Assembly (NCBI GenBank): GCA_029941465.1
Contig: JAPYQN010000009.1
Span: 1-53,893 of the forward strand
Direction of reading: 5' to 3'
DNA from: Gammaproteobacteria bacterium
GTDB taxonomy: Bacteria > Pseudomonadota > Gammaproteobacteria > Steroidobacterales > UBA11654
DNA: 53,893 nucleotides
Shown piece after piece: positions 15,821-24,586 of this stretch. Within the stretch, counting starts at the first letter, position 1. The number at the start of each line of letters is the position of its first letter. The notes beneath the pieces were generated by a model that ran no database searches, was not told the DNA's origin, and saw nothing but the letters and a program-made list of their open reading frames with translations. The position numbers and the translations under genes are program-made.

Positions 15821-17569
15821 ATGTCAGTTCAGAGTCTTACCTACTTGTTTGTCGGAATAACTTTTACTCTTTATATTATTATTGCCATTCGATCTAGAGC
15901 TGGCTCAACAAGTGAGTTTTATATAGCTGGCAAAGGAGTGCACCCTATAGCCAATGGTATGGCAACAGCAGCAGATTGGATGTCGGCTGCATCGTTTATC
16001 TCTATGGCTGGTTTAATTTCTTTTTTAGGAAGAGACGGTTCTGTATATCTTATGGGTTGGACCGGTGGTTATGTATTACTGGCATTATTGTTAGCACCGT
16101 ATCTTAGGAAATTTGGTCAATACACAGTGCCTGATTTTATTGGCACTCGATACTATTCATCACTTGCAAGAATTGTCGCAGTAATTTGTTTGATCATAGT
16201 TTCTTTTACCTATGTTGCAGGTCAAATGCGAGGGGTTGGAATTGTATTTTCTAGATTTCTTGAAGTGGATATTAATACCGGCGTTATTATTGGGATGGCA
16301 ATCGTCTTTTTTTATGCCGTTCTAGGAGGTATGAAGGGCATTACATACACTCAAGTTGCTCAGTATTGTGTCCTCATATTTGCTTATTTAGTTCCGGCTG
16401 TTTTTATTTCAATATTAATTACTGGAAATCCAATCCCTCAAATGGGGTTTGGTGATCAGTTAATTAATGAACCCACTTATTTACTCACTAAGTTAGATCA
16501 AGTCATGATGGATTTAGGTTTTAGAGCTTATACATCGGGTGTTAAGGAAACAATAGATGTTTTTTGTATCACCGCAGCTCTAATGTTAGGAACAGCTGGA
16601 TTGCCTCATGTCATCGTTAGATTTTTTACAGTGCCAGATGTGGCTGCTGCTAGGAAGTCTGCTGGTTATGCATTGGTGTTCATAGCTATACTTTATACCA
16701 CTGCACCAGCAGTGGCTTCTTTTGCCAGGATTAATCTATTTGAATCAACTCACAATATTACTTACACAACCGCTCCTGAATGGTTCAAAAATTGGGAAAG
16801 AATTGGACTGATTGCTTGGAAGGACAAAAATCAAGATGGAAAGATACAGCATGCAGCTGGAAATGCATTTAAGCCTATAAAACCTATTTTTTCTGATCAG
16901 ATTGGCGATTTTGGTCAACGAGAAATAAGTAATGAAGTTAATTTAAATAATAATAATGAGGTCTATATAGATAGGGATATCATTGTCTTGGCAAGCCCTG
17001 AGATAGCTAACCTACCTCCTTGGATAATTGCTTTGGTCGCCGCAGGTGCTTTGGCTGCAGCGTTATCAACTGCTGCAGGCTTGCTATTAGTTATTTCATC
17101 AGCAGTGTCTCATGATTTAATTAAAAAAACGTTTGCCAAAAATATTTCAGAAAAAAAAGAATTGGCTCTTGCAAGAAGCTCTGTTTTAGTTGCTGTTGTT
17201 ATTGCTGGTCTATTTGGCATATATCCACCAGCATTTGTGGCTCAAGTAGTCGCTTTTGCATTTGGTTTAGCTGCAGCAACACTATTCCCTGCGATTCTTA
17301 TGGGTATTTTCTCAAAATCCATGAATAAGGAGGGCGCTATTGCAGGAATGCTTACTGGGCTCATTTTTACTTTTAGTTATATTTTATTTTTTAAATTTCT
17401 TAATCCTCAGCTTAATTCCAGTGAATATTGGTTGTGGGGTATTTCTCCTGAAGGCATAGGATTTGTTGGTATGTTATTAAATTTATTAGTCAGTAATCTC
17501 CTACGCTTAATAACACCAAAAACACCTATTCATGTTAAGGAAATGGTTGATAATATTAGGCAACCTTAA
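15821..17569 (+). CDS. Sodium:solute symporter, VC_2705 subfamily
   Basis: 582 residues with about 13 membrane helices of the SSS fold. The N-terminus has FYIAGKGVHPIANGMATAADWMSAASFISMAG, the usual sodium-site region. GTAGLPHVIVRFFTVPD and LAAALSTAAGLLLVISSAVSHDL are further subfamily landmarks. A soluble insert at about residues 310-390 contains DKNQDGKIQ, an EF-hand-like calcium loop. The paired DUF4212 gene supports import of acetate or other short monocarboxylates, as in ActP/MctC-type systems, but the substrate is not proven by sequence. Confidence 0.9.
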   Translation: MSVQSLTYLFVGITFTLYIIIAIRSRAGSTSEFYIAGKGVHPIANGMATAADWMSAASFISMAGLISFLGRDGSVYLMGWTGGYVLLALLLAPYLRKFGQYTVPDFIGTRYYSSLARIVAVICLIIVSFTYVAGQMRGVGIVFSRFLEVDINTGVIIGMAIVFFYAVLGGMKGITYTQVAQYCVLIFAYLVPAVFISILITGNPIPQMGFGDQLINEPTYLLTKLDQVMMDLGFRAYTSGVKETIDVFCITAALMLGTAGLPHVIVRFFTVPDVAAARKSAGYALVFIAILYTTAPAVASFARINLFESTHNITYTTAPEWFKNWERIGLIAWKDKNQDGKIQHAAGNAFKPIKPIFSDQIGDFGQREISNEVNLNNNNEVYIDRDIIVLASPEIANLPPWIIALVAAGALAAALSTAAGLLLVISSAVSHDLIKKTFAKNISEKKELALARSSVLVAVVIAGLFGIYPPAFVAQVVAFAFGLAAATLFPAILMGIFSKSMNKEGAIAGMLTGLIFTFSYILFFKFLNPQLNSSEYWLWGISPEGIGFVGMLLNLLVSNLLRLITPKTPIHVKEMVDNIRQP

Positions 17570-17578
17570 GGAGTAAAG

Positions 17579-18355
17579 ATGATCGGTTCTGTAATTTTTA
17601 TTAATTGGTTGTGTTTAAGTTTGCTATGGTCTTTCAGCTTGAAAATAAAGGATGCAAGCATTATTGATATCTATTGGGGTTTTGGTTTTTGTGTCATTGC
17701 TTGGAGTTGTTTATTGTTTACGTATTTGGGTGGAGATCTAATTTCAACCAGCCAATGGATTATGTCTGCTTTGATAAGTATTTGGGGGCTCAGACTGACT
17801 GTCTATCTTGCCCAACGTAACATTGGCAAGGGCGAAGATTATCGTTATGTCAAGATGAGAAATGCATCAAAGAAGGATTGGCGATTTGTCAGTTATTTTA
17901 GAGTCTTTATGTTTCAAGGTCTGCTTCAAGTCATCATATCTACCCCTATTTTTCTTATTTTTTCTAAAGGAGATCAGATTGAATCCAGTACCCTGACAGC
18001 TATCTCAATCATTGTTTTTTCTTTAGGATTGTTTATAGAAACACTATCGGACCAGCAGATGAAACAATTTAGATCAGACCCTGCTAGTACAAATAAAATT
18101 ATGAATCATGGGTTATGGAAGTTTTCAAGACACCCAAATTACTTTGGTGATTTTCTACAATGGCTAGCAGTTTTTATCCTCTCATTAAACACCGGCACAC
18201 TCTGGGGGATTCTAGCTCCATGTATGATGTTATTCATTTTTCTTAAACTGACCATTCGGATTTTAGAAAATGCTCAAATTAAGAAACGCCCTGAATATTC
18301 AGACTATATTGATTCCACCAATATGTTTTTTCCTTCTTTTAGGGAAAATAAATAA
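17579..18355 (+). CDS. DUF1295 membrane protein (steroid 5-alpha-reductase fold)
   Basis: 258 residues with six or seven membrane helices. GLWKFSRHPNYFGDF near residue 180 and DIYWGFGF near the N-terminus are diagnostic of DUF1295, which is related to 3-oxo-5-alpha-steroid reductases and isoprenylcysteine methyltransferases. AAGGAG precedes the ATG by six bases. It starts nine bases after the symporter stop and ends six bases before the convergent LOG gene. The expected role is NADPH-linked reduction or modification of a lipid, but no substrate is known. Confidence 0.88.
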   Translation: MIGSVIFINWLCLSLLWSFSLKIKDASIIDIYWGFGFCVIAWSCLLFTYLGGDLISTSQWIMSALISIWGLRLTVYLAQRNIGKGEDYRYVKMRNASKKDWRFVSYFRVFMFQGLLQVIISTPIFLIFSKGDQIESSTLTAISIIVFSLGLFIETLSDQQMKQFRSDPASTNKIMNHGLWKFSRHPNYFGDFLQWLAVFILSLNTGTLWGILAPCMMLFIFLKLTIRILENAQIKKRPEYSDYIDSTNMFFPSFRENK

Positions 18356-18361
18356 ACAGAC

Positions 18362-18973
18362 TTATTCTTTCAGTCGTTTAAACCAATCAGATTTATCTTT
18401 AGGGACGAAATATTTTATTTCTTCAATTGCTTCTTCGACAGAGCTAACGAAAAGAAGTTCATTGGATGTGGATTTAGGCAGAAAGCCTTCAGCGACTGCA
18501 TGCCCAACAAAATCTTTAAGAGTCGAATAATAGTTTTCAATATTTAATAGGATAATTGGTTTAGATTGCAACCCAAGTTGGTTCCAAGTGAGCGATTCAA
18601 AAAATTCTTCCCACGTGCCAACACCACCAGGTAAACAAATTATCGCATCTGATTTTTCAGCCATTAATTTCTTTCTTTCATGCATGGTGTCGACAATCAC
18701 CATTTCACTTAACCCCGGATGTCCTACTTCAATATCATTTAATTGTTCGGTGATAATTCCAATAATATAACCATCATGTTCAATAGCACTGTCTGCTAGA
18801 ACACCCATTAATCCATTGCTTCCACCACCAAAGACAATATTGTAATCATTGATAACAATTTCTTTAGCTAAAAGTTGGGCAGATTGTTGATATATATCTC
18901 TGTTGCCAAAACTTGACCCAGCGAAAACACAGACGTTTTTAATGTTATTAGATGGGTTTTTTTGATTACTCAT
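18362..18973 (-). CDS. LOG family nucleotide 5'-monophosphate phosphoribohydrolase
   Basis: 203 residues. The family motif PGGVGTWEEF is present (about residue 115), together with FGGGSNGLMGVLADSA and VCVFAGSSFGNRD at the N-terminus. LOG enzymes release the base from cytokinin-type or ordinary nucleoside monophosphates; in bacteria the physiological substrate is often unclear. The start overlaps the end of the DASS transporter gene by four bases (ATGA), so translation is coupled. It has no signal peptide, so it is cytosolic. Confidence 0.9.
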   Translation of the reverse strand: MSNQKNPSNNIKNVCVFAGSSFGNRDIYQQSAQLLAKEIVINDYNIVFGGGSNGLMGVLADSAIEHDGYIIGIITEQLNDIEVGHPGLSEMVIVDTMHERKKLMAEKSDAIICLPGGVGTWEEFFESLTWNQLGLQSKPIILLNIENYYSTLKDFVGHAVAEGFLPKSTSNELLFVSSVEEAIEEIKYFVPKDKSDWFKRLKE

Positions 18974-20415
18974 ATAAGAAATTTTGGCACCAGGTAAATA
19001 CCTGCTAAGGAAACAATAACGATAGCTATTAAGTTAATGACAATACCAGCCTTCATCATTTGTGGGACCTTAATTAATTCAGATCCAAAAACAATTGCGT
19101 TTGGTGGAGTTGCCACTGGGAGCATAAAAGCACAGCTTGCTGCAATTGCAATCGACGCTGTTAATAGCATTGGGTCAAAACCAAATTGTGTGGCAATGAT
19201 GGCTACAATGGGCAGAAACGTAGCTGTAGTGGCTAAGTTTGAAGTAAGTTCAGTCAAAAATACAATCAAGGTTGTAAACATAAATACCAGCAAAATTAGA
19301 CTTAAGCCGACAGGCATTAAATTGCCTATCCAAGCTGCAAGCCCGGTGCTTTGTGCTGCAGCCGCTAGTGATAACCCTCCACCAAATAATAAGAGTACAC
19401 CCCATGGAACTCCTCTCTCAGCATCTTTCCAGTCTAAAAGACTGTCTTTATTATCGTTCCCGCTCGGGGTTAAAAAGAGGGCCAGACCGCACAACATGGC
19501 GATGCCAGGGTCAGTCAACCCTTCTAGTCCAGGAATATTATTTATAGGACCTCTGAATACCCAAAGAAGGGCAGTTATGAGAAAAATAACAAGCACTCTC
19601 ATTTCAGAAGATTTAATTTTACCAAGACTATTTCTCATAGTGATGATGGTTTGTTGAGTCTCAGCCGATGTTTCAAAATTGACTGGGAATGTTAATTTTG
19701 TCAACGTTATCCATGCTAGAGGCAGGAGCGTCAAACTGACTGGAATGCCTACTTTCATCCAATCCAGAAATGAAATAGACACAGCGTATTGTTCTTCCAT
19801 AAAACCGTTTAGAGTCATATTAGGCGCTGTTCCGATAAGTGTTGCTATTCCTCCAATATTAGCTGCATAAGCAATACCTAGAAGAAGGGATACTTGAAAA
19901 TTAATTTTATCTATTTCACTGAGTTCAGACATGGATTCTTTAACCACAGCAATAATGGCTAAGCCAATAGGTAAAAGCATGATTGTGGTTGACGTATTCA
20001 TTATCCACATACTGAGCAAACAAGAACTGAGCATAAAGCCACCTATAATAGACTTGCCTCTGGTGCCTGTGTATTTTAAAACGTTTAATGCCATACGTTT
20101 ATGAAGATTACATTTTTGAATAGCTATAGAGAGAAAAAACCCTCCCAAGAAAAGAAAAATATTTTTATTGGCGTACGGTGCTGCAGTTGATTCAATATTT
20201 GCAACACCGAGTATAGGGAAAAAAACCAAAGGTATTAAGGCTGTAACTGCTATGGGAACAGCTTCTGTGGCCCACCAAATACCCATCCAGACAAAGATTG
20301 CTGCTGCTCTTTTAGCCTCTATGGGAAGTGATTCACTGGCTGGTATGACAAGAATAATCAGGGCAGCAACCAACCCTAAAATAAGTCCATATTTTGATTT
20401 TTTGTTTTCTGACAT
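18970..20415 (-). CDS. DASS (SLC13) family sodium:dicarboxylate/sulfate symporter
   Basis: 481 residues with about 11 membrane helices. Landmarks are WATEAVPIAVTALIPL, SMWIMNTSTTIMLLPIGLAI (first Ser-Asn-Thr signature), and TSNLATTATFLPIVA with AFMLPVATPPNAIVFGS (second Ser-Asn-Thr signature). It imports di- or tricarboxylates, or sulfate or taurine-like anions, with sodium. The C4-dicarboxylate type is likeliest by overall pattern. It is encoded with LOG in a minus-strand unit; the LysR gene next to it, 34 bases upstream in the same direction, is the likely regulator. Confidence 0.9.
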   Translation of the reverse strand: MSENKKSKYGLILGLVAALIILVIPASESLPIEAKRAAAIFVWMGIWWATEAVPIAVTALIPLVFFPILGVANIESTAAPYANKNIFLFLGGFFLSIAIQKCNLHKRMALNVLKYTGTRGKSIIGGFMLSSCLLSMWIMNTSTTIMLLPIGLAIIAVVKESMSELSEIDKINFQVSLLLGIAYAANIGGIATLIGTAPNMTLNGFMEEQYAVSISFLDWMKVGIPVSLTLLPLAWITLTKLTFPVNFETSAETQQTIITMRNSLGKIKSSEMRVLVIFLITALLWVFRGPINNIPGLEGLTDPGIAMLCGLALFLTPSGNDNKDSLLDWKDAERGVPWGVLLLFGGGLSLAAAAQSTGLAAWIGNLMPVGLSLILLVFMFTTLIVFLTELTSNLATTATFLPIVAIIATQFGFDPMLLTASIAIAASCAFMLPVATPPNAIVFGSELIKVPQMMKAGIVINLIAIVIVSLAGIYLVPKFLI

Positions 20416-20449
20416 GACGCCTAAGTAGTGAAAATCTGGTCATAGAATA

Positions 20450-21310
20450 CTACAGCTCATAATGGAAATCTGATAAGAATTCGATGAATTTTTTTGTCGA
20501 TATAGAAAAAGCCACATTCTTTAAAAACATCAAATTTATATTGAATTCTAATTTTGGTAAAAGCTCAGTAATTTGTGAATTTGGCAAGTGGCTGGTTCTT
20601 GCAGTGTGTTCATCTAAAATGGTATAACCAAAGCCATTATTGACCAATGATGCGGCCATTTGATAGTTGTCCGAACTGATGGTAGATTCTAGATGAAGTT
20701 TATTTTTCAAGATGTACTTATCTAGTTTCTTACCCAGTGGACTCTTAAAACTCAATTTAATAAATGGGAGTGATTTATATGTTTTGTCCTGATTATTTTT
20801 TGGTTCTAGGATCACAAAATTTCCCTTGGCTAAATTTATTATCCCGATTTCTTCATCTTCACTTTGATCTTGAGCTACAGCCACATCAAGCAAGGTGTCA
20901 GAAATATTCTTTCTAATATCGGCGTAGTGATTGCTTGAAATTTCAAAGTTTACATTAGGGTTCATCAGTTTAAATTGAGCAATGGCTTTAGGGAAAAAGT
21001 CTATCCCCAATGAGGGCGTACAAGCCACTCTCAGTCTGTCTACGGGAATTTCTGCTAAACCCTCTGAAATCTCATTGATATCAGTGAGCACATCTTCCAT
21101 GATCGCAGTGTGTCTATAAAGAATATCGGCTTCAGGTGTTGATATTAATCTACGTTTTATTCTTTCAAAAAGGGGAAAACCAATCTGTTGTTCTGCGTGA
21201 GCAAGAACTTTACTGACAGAGGGCTGAGATACATTAAGCAATTTTGCAGCAGCTGTTACGGAGCCTGTCTTGTAAACGTTATTAAAAACTTCTATATGTC
21301 TAAGTCTCAT
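20450..21310 (-). CDS. LysR-family transcriptional regulator
   Basis: 286 residues. The N-terminal winged helix-turn-helix is clear (MRLRHIEVFNNVYKTGSVTA, AAKLLNVSQPSVSKVLAHAE, FERIKRRLISTPE), followed by a periplasmic-binding-protein-like effector domain (about 90-286). It lies between the DASS transporter gene (same strand) and the TonB receptor gene (divergent). By the usual habit of the family it probably controls one or both, responding to a transported solute. AGAG lies immediately before the ATG. Confidence 0.93.
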   Translation of the reverse strand: MRLRHIEVFNNVYKTGSVTAAAKLLNVSQPSVSKVLAHAEQQIGFPLFERIKRRLISTPEADILYRHTAIMEDVLTDINEISEGLAEIPVDRLRVACTPSLGIDFFPKAIAQFKLMNPNVNFEISSNHYADIRKNISDTLLDVAVAQDQSEDEEIGIINLAKGNFVILEPKNNQDKTYKSLPFIKLSFKSPLGKKLDKYILKNKLHLESTISSDNYQMAASLVNNGFGYTILDEHTARTSHLPNSQITELLPKLEFNINLMFLKNVAFSISTKKFIEFLSDFHYEL

Positions 21311-21423
21311 CTCTAACTCACTATATTAATACTGTTTATTTATATCATATCATAGACTAAAGTTATGAATACACAATAAAGTGGAATGATTGATCACTTA
21401 GAAATTATGGTGTTTTATGTTAA

Positions 21424-21435
21424 GTTCAACTGAAC
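21424..21435. promoter_or_regulatory. Short inverted repeat upstream of the TonB receptor
   Basis: GTTCA, AC, TGAAC: perfect five-base arms, about 30-40 bases before the receptor ATG at 21465 in the LysR/receptor divergent region. It could be an operator but is short enough to be chance. Confidence 0.25.
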
Positions 21436-21464
21436 ATTTATTATTAATATGGGGAATATATAAA

Positions 21465-24400
21465 ATGTCATTTTTAAGATTATCTATTATGTCTTTACTC
21501 TTATGTGTGGGTAATGTCTACGCACAAGAAGACACAGCAAGTAAATCATCCAGTGAAGTTGAAGAAATTACAGTCACAGGATCGCAAATTAAAGGCGCAA
21601 AAATTACCGGCTCACTGCCAGTTTCAGTCATAGAATTCGAAGACATTGAAGCTTTGGGTATTGATTCAGGTGAAGAGTTATTAGAAAACATAGCTGAAAA
21701 CGGAATGAATCTGTTTAATGAGGCTGAGAATGCTTCAGGTGGTGTTAACGCAGCTAGGGGTGATATGGGTGCTTATAACTTGAGAAACATGGGTACTGGT
21801 AACACCTTAACTCTTCTTAACGGTAGAAGATTAGTCAATTCTCCTGGTTATCAAACTGAACTTATTGGTGGTGACTACGTTCCTGCCATTTCAGTTAATT
21901 CAAATTTAGTTCCAGTGTGGGGTATTGAGAGAATGGAAATTCTACGTGATGGTGCCTCAGCCATTTATGGTGCGGATGCTGTCGCTGGTGTTGTTAACTA
22001 TGCGATGCAAAAAGATTTCGAAGGGTTTACCTTTAGAACTAAGTACGGTTGGTACGATCATTTTGATGCAGAAGATAAAACCTTTACTGCGAAATTTGGT
22101 AAAAACTTTAATAACGGCGCCACTAATGTAAGTGTGTTTATGGACTATTATGATAGAGAGCCTATTAGGGCACAAGAAGATGCCAGATGGGGAAATTCAG
22201 ATCATAGACAATGGACCACATGCGACCTTCCTGATGGCGTGGAAGCCTCAGGTCGTTGCTTAGATGCAGGAAACCCATGGGCAGGTTCTACTAGCTTTAG
22301 AAACACCAGTGCTAATAACTACTATGGTCAGTTTGATATGGTTACTTCCAGTGAACACGGCAGTAGCGACCCATACAACCACGTGTTCACCGATTCGAAT
22401 GGTGAATTTGAAGTATTCCCTTTAGGGGATACTCGTTGCAGTAACCGATCCAGTCAAGGCGGAGAAGTGTTTGATACCGGTTATGGTACGTGTATAGCTG
22501 CAGACGGTAATGGCACAGAACGATATAATCTTTGGGGATTTACTGATGCTAGATCAGATTTACAAAGAACTAACATCTTTGTCTATATTAATCATGATTT
22601 AGGTAATGGTATAGAATCATTTACTGAACTAGGTTATTACACCTCTGAATATCTTTTAGCTCGGCATCCTTCGGCTCCTTTCTCATCAGTGAAACATAGA
22701 GTCGGGCCCGATAATTATTATCTCAATCAAATGACATTAGCAGACGGGACCGCACTGTTTGCTGGAAAACAACTTTACGTGGACAACTACCGATTTGCTG
22801 AGCGATTGAGAATGGTTGATGTGGAAAAAGAGACCATTCGTGTGTTGCAAGGTTTTAGAGGCAGTCTCGACGAGTGGGATTGGGAAGGAGCATTTGTTTA
22901 CTCAAAAGCCACTTCGGATGATGTCACTCATGACAGAATTTCTAATAGTCTTCTAAAAGAAGCACTTTGGGATTCAACACCTGCTGCTTATAATCCATTT
23001 AGTGCAGGGGTCGATAGCAACATTGAGAGACTTCTTATTGATATTTACAGAAAAGGTGAGAGTTCATTGACTATGTTTGATTTTAAGGTAGCCAACAATG
23101 AAATCATGGAATTACCAGCAGGACCGCTTGGGTTAATGTTTGGGATGGAGTTTAGACATGAAAAAGTTAGTGATGATCGAGACCCAAGACTTGATGGAAC
23201 CATAGACTACTTTGATTATGAGAATGATCATTACCCTGAAGTAAGTGATGCTGTTAACTCAAGTCCGACAGGTGATGTTAGTGGTTCTCGTGATGTAACA
23301 TCGCTATTTGCTGAGGCTCAAATACCAATAGCAGCAAATGTTAATGCTCAATTAGCTTTAAGGTATGAAGATCTTTCAGACGTGGAACGTACATTGGTTG
23401 GTAAGGTTGCCATTGGCTGGGATATAAATGACGTTGTTCTTTTCAGAGCGTCTGCTTCCACAGCCTTTAGAGCTCCAAATATCATTCAGATTAATGAAAA
23501 AATTGTTGTAAGAAGCGGTACTAGAAACGATTATGCAATGTATCGATTAGAGCAACTCACTGGACAAGATCAGGACGATATGAATTCAAGACTATCTATG
23601 CAAAGGCAAGCAACAGGGTCTTCTAATTTAGTCTCTGAAGAATCTGATAATACGTCTGTAGGATTTGTAATAACCCCAACTGGAGGTCTAGAAGGGTTAA
23701 CCATCACAGCTGATTATTGGACAATAGAAAAAGAGAATACTATTGGCTTATTTGGTAGAGATAATCATACCGTTGAAGACATGTCGGTTCGCTTTGCCAA
23801 TGGAACCAATGGTTGTGCTACCTTTATGGGTAACCCAGCAGTAGTCAGAAGTGCTCCAGATGAAGATCAAATAGCAGCTGCAGCAGCTGTAGGCGTGTGT
23901 CCATTTGGTAATGTTAAGCATGTTGAAGATAACTATTTGAACCTAGCTACCAGAACGATTGAGGGTTTTGATGTTGGTATTTACTACAACGTTGACACTA
24001 ACTTTGGAGATATTGGTATTCGATACGTTGGCAGCTTTATTGATAAGTTTGAGCAAACACCAGGTGGTGAATTTGCAGCTCTTAAAGCCAAACAGGACGC
24101 AGGCGAAATACCTGCTGACATCCCTCTTGCTGGATTTGGTGATCTATTGTTAATGGATGGTAATTATGATGAGAAACATTCATTAAGAGTTTCCTGGAGA
24201 AAAGGACCAGTTGGCGCCTCACTCACAGCTTTGAGAAAAGGTGAGTTTTATCAAAACAGCCTGACTCGACCAGACGGGACGAGGTTTATCATTGATGCAA
24301 TGACAACAATGGATTTAAGTCTAGACTATCGTTTTGATATCTCAGATTATGATGCCAAGGTAAGGCTAGCAGTTAAAAATATAGCTGATGAAAGAGCACC

Positions 24401-24488
24401 ACTTGCAGATCGTTATTACGGTTACTTTGCAGATGCTCACCAAGATTTAGGCAGAAACTTTTATCTTGATTTTAGAGTCTCTTTCTAG
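21465..24488 (+). CDS. TonB-dependent outer membrane receptor
   Basis: 1007 residues from the ATG at 21465, chosen because GGGGA lies about ten bases upstream and a signal peptide follows (MSFLRLSIMSLLLCVGNVYAQ). Next come EEITVTGSQIKGA (TonB-box and plug start), the plug (about 45-180, with VWGIERMEILRDGASAIYGADAVAGVVNY) and a 22-strand barrel ending in FYLDFRVSF with a C-terminal Phe. It transports a large or scarce substrate across the outer membrane. The divergent LysR gene and the following gamma-glutamyltransferase suggest a peptide or organic nutrient rather than iron, but the substrate is not shown. It is followed by a strong terminator. Confidence 0.95.
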   Translation: MSFLRLSIMSLLLCVGNVYAQEDTASKSSSEVEEITVTGSQIKGAKITGSLPVSVIEFEDIEALGIDSGEELLENIAENGMNLFNEAENASGGVNAARGDMGAYNLRNMGTGNTLTLLNGRRLVNSPGYQTELIGGDYVPAISVNSNLVPVWGIERMEILRDGASAIYGADAVAGVVNYAMQKDFEGFTFRTKYGWYDHFDAEDKTFTAKFGKNFNNGATNVSVFMDYYDREPIRAQEDARWGNSDHRQWTTCDLPDGVEASGRCLDAGNPWAGSTSFRNTSANNYYGQFDMVTSSEHGSSDPYNHVFTDSNGEFEVFPLGDTRCSNRSSQGGEVFDTGYGTCIAADGNGTERYNLWGFTDARSDLQRTNIFVYINHDLGNGIESFTELGYYTSEYLLARHPSAPFSSVKHRVGPDNYYLNQMTLADGTALFAGKQLYVDNYRFAERLRMVDVEKETIRVLQGFRGSLDEWDWEGAFVYSKATSDDVTHDRISNSLLKEALWDSTPAAYNPFSAGVDSNIERLLIDIYRKGESSLTMFDFKVANNEIMELPAGPLGLMFGMEFRHEKVSDDRDPRLDGTIDYFDYENDHYPEVSDAVNSSPTGDVSGSRDVTSLFAEAQIPIAANVNAQLALRYEDLSDVERTLVGKVAIGWDINDVVLFRASASTAFRAPNIIQINEKIVVRSGTRNDYAMYRLEQLTGQDQDDMNSRLSMQRQATGSSNLVSEESDNTSVGFVITPTGGLEGLTITADYWTIEKENTIGLFGRDNHTVEDMSVRFANGTNGCATFMGNPAVVRSAPDEDQIAAAAAVGVCPFGNVKHVEDNYLNLATRTIEGFDVGIYYNVDTNFGDIGIRYVGSFIDKFEQTPGGEFAALKAKQDAGEIPADIPLAGFGDLLLMDGNYDEKHSLRVSWRKGPVGASLTALRKGEFYQNSLTRPDGTRFIIDAMTTMDLSLDYRFDISDYDAKVRLAVKNIADERAPLADRYYGYFADAHQDLGRNFYLDFRVSF

Positions 24489-24504
24489 AGCTTTAAACCC
24501 CAAT

Positions 24505-24532
24505 AAAAAAGGGAACTTCGGTTCCCTTTTTT
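24505..24532 (+). terminator. Strong intrinsic terminator after the TonB receptor
   Basis: AAAAAAGGGAAC, TTCG tetraloop, GTTCCCTTTTTT: a perfect 12-base stem with a stable UUCG loop and a T-run, 16 bases after the receptor stop codon. It separates the receptor transcript from the gamma-glutamyltransferase gene. Confidence 0.95.
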
Positions 24533-24586
24533 ATATCTAATAGAGCTTTGTGCAGTTAGAATTAGTTAATAAGGTTTTAGTTAATT

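Noticed and set aside
19037-19657. 206-residue open frame on the plus strand inside the DASS transporter gene
   Set aside because: It lies fully antisense to a well-supported transporter, has Ala/Ile-rich shadow composition and no domain or ribosome binding site.
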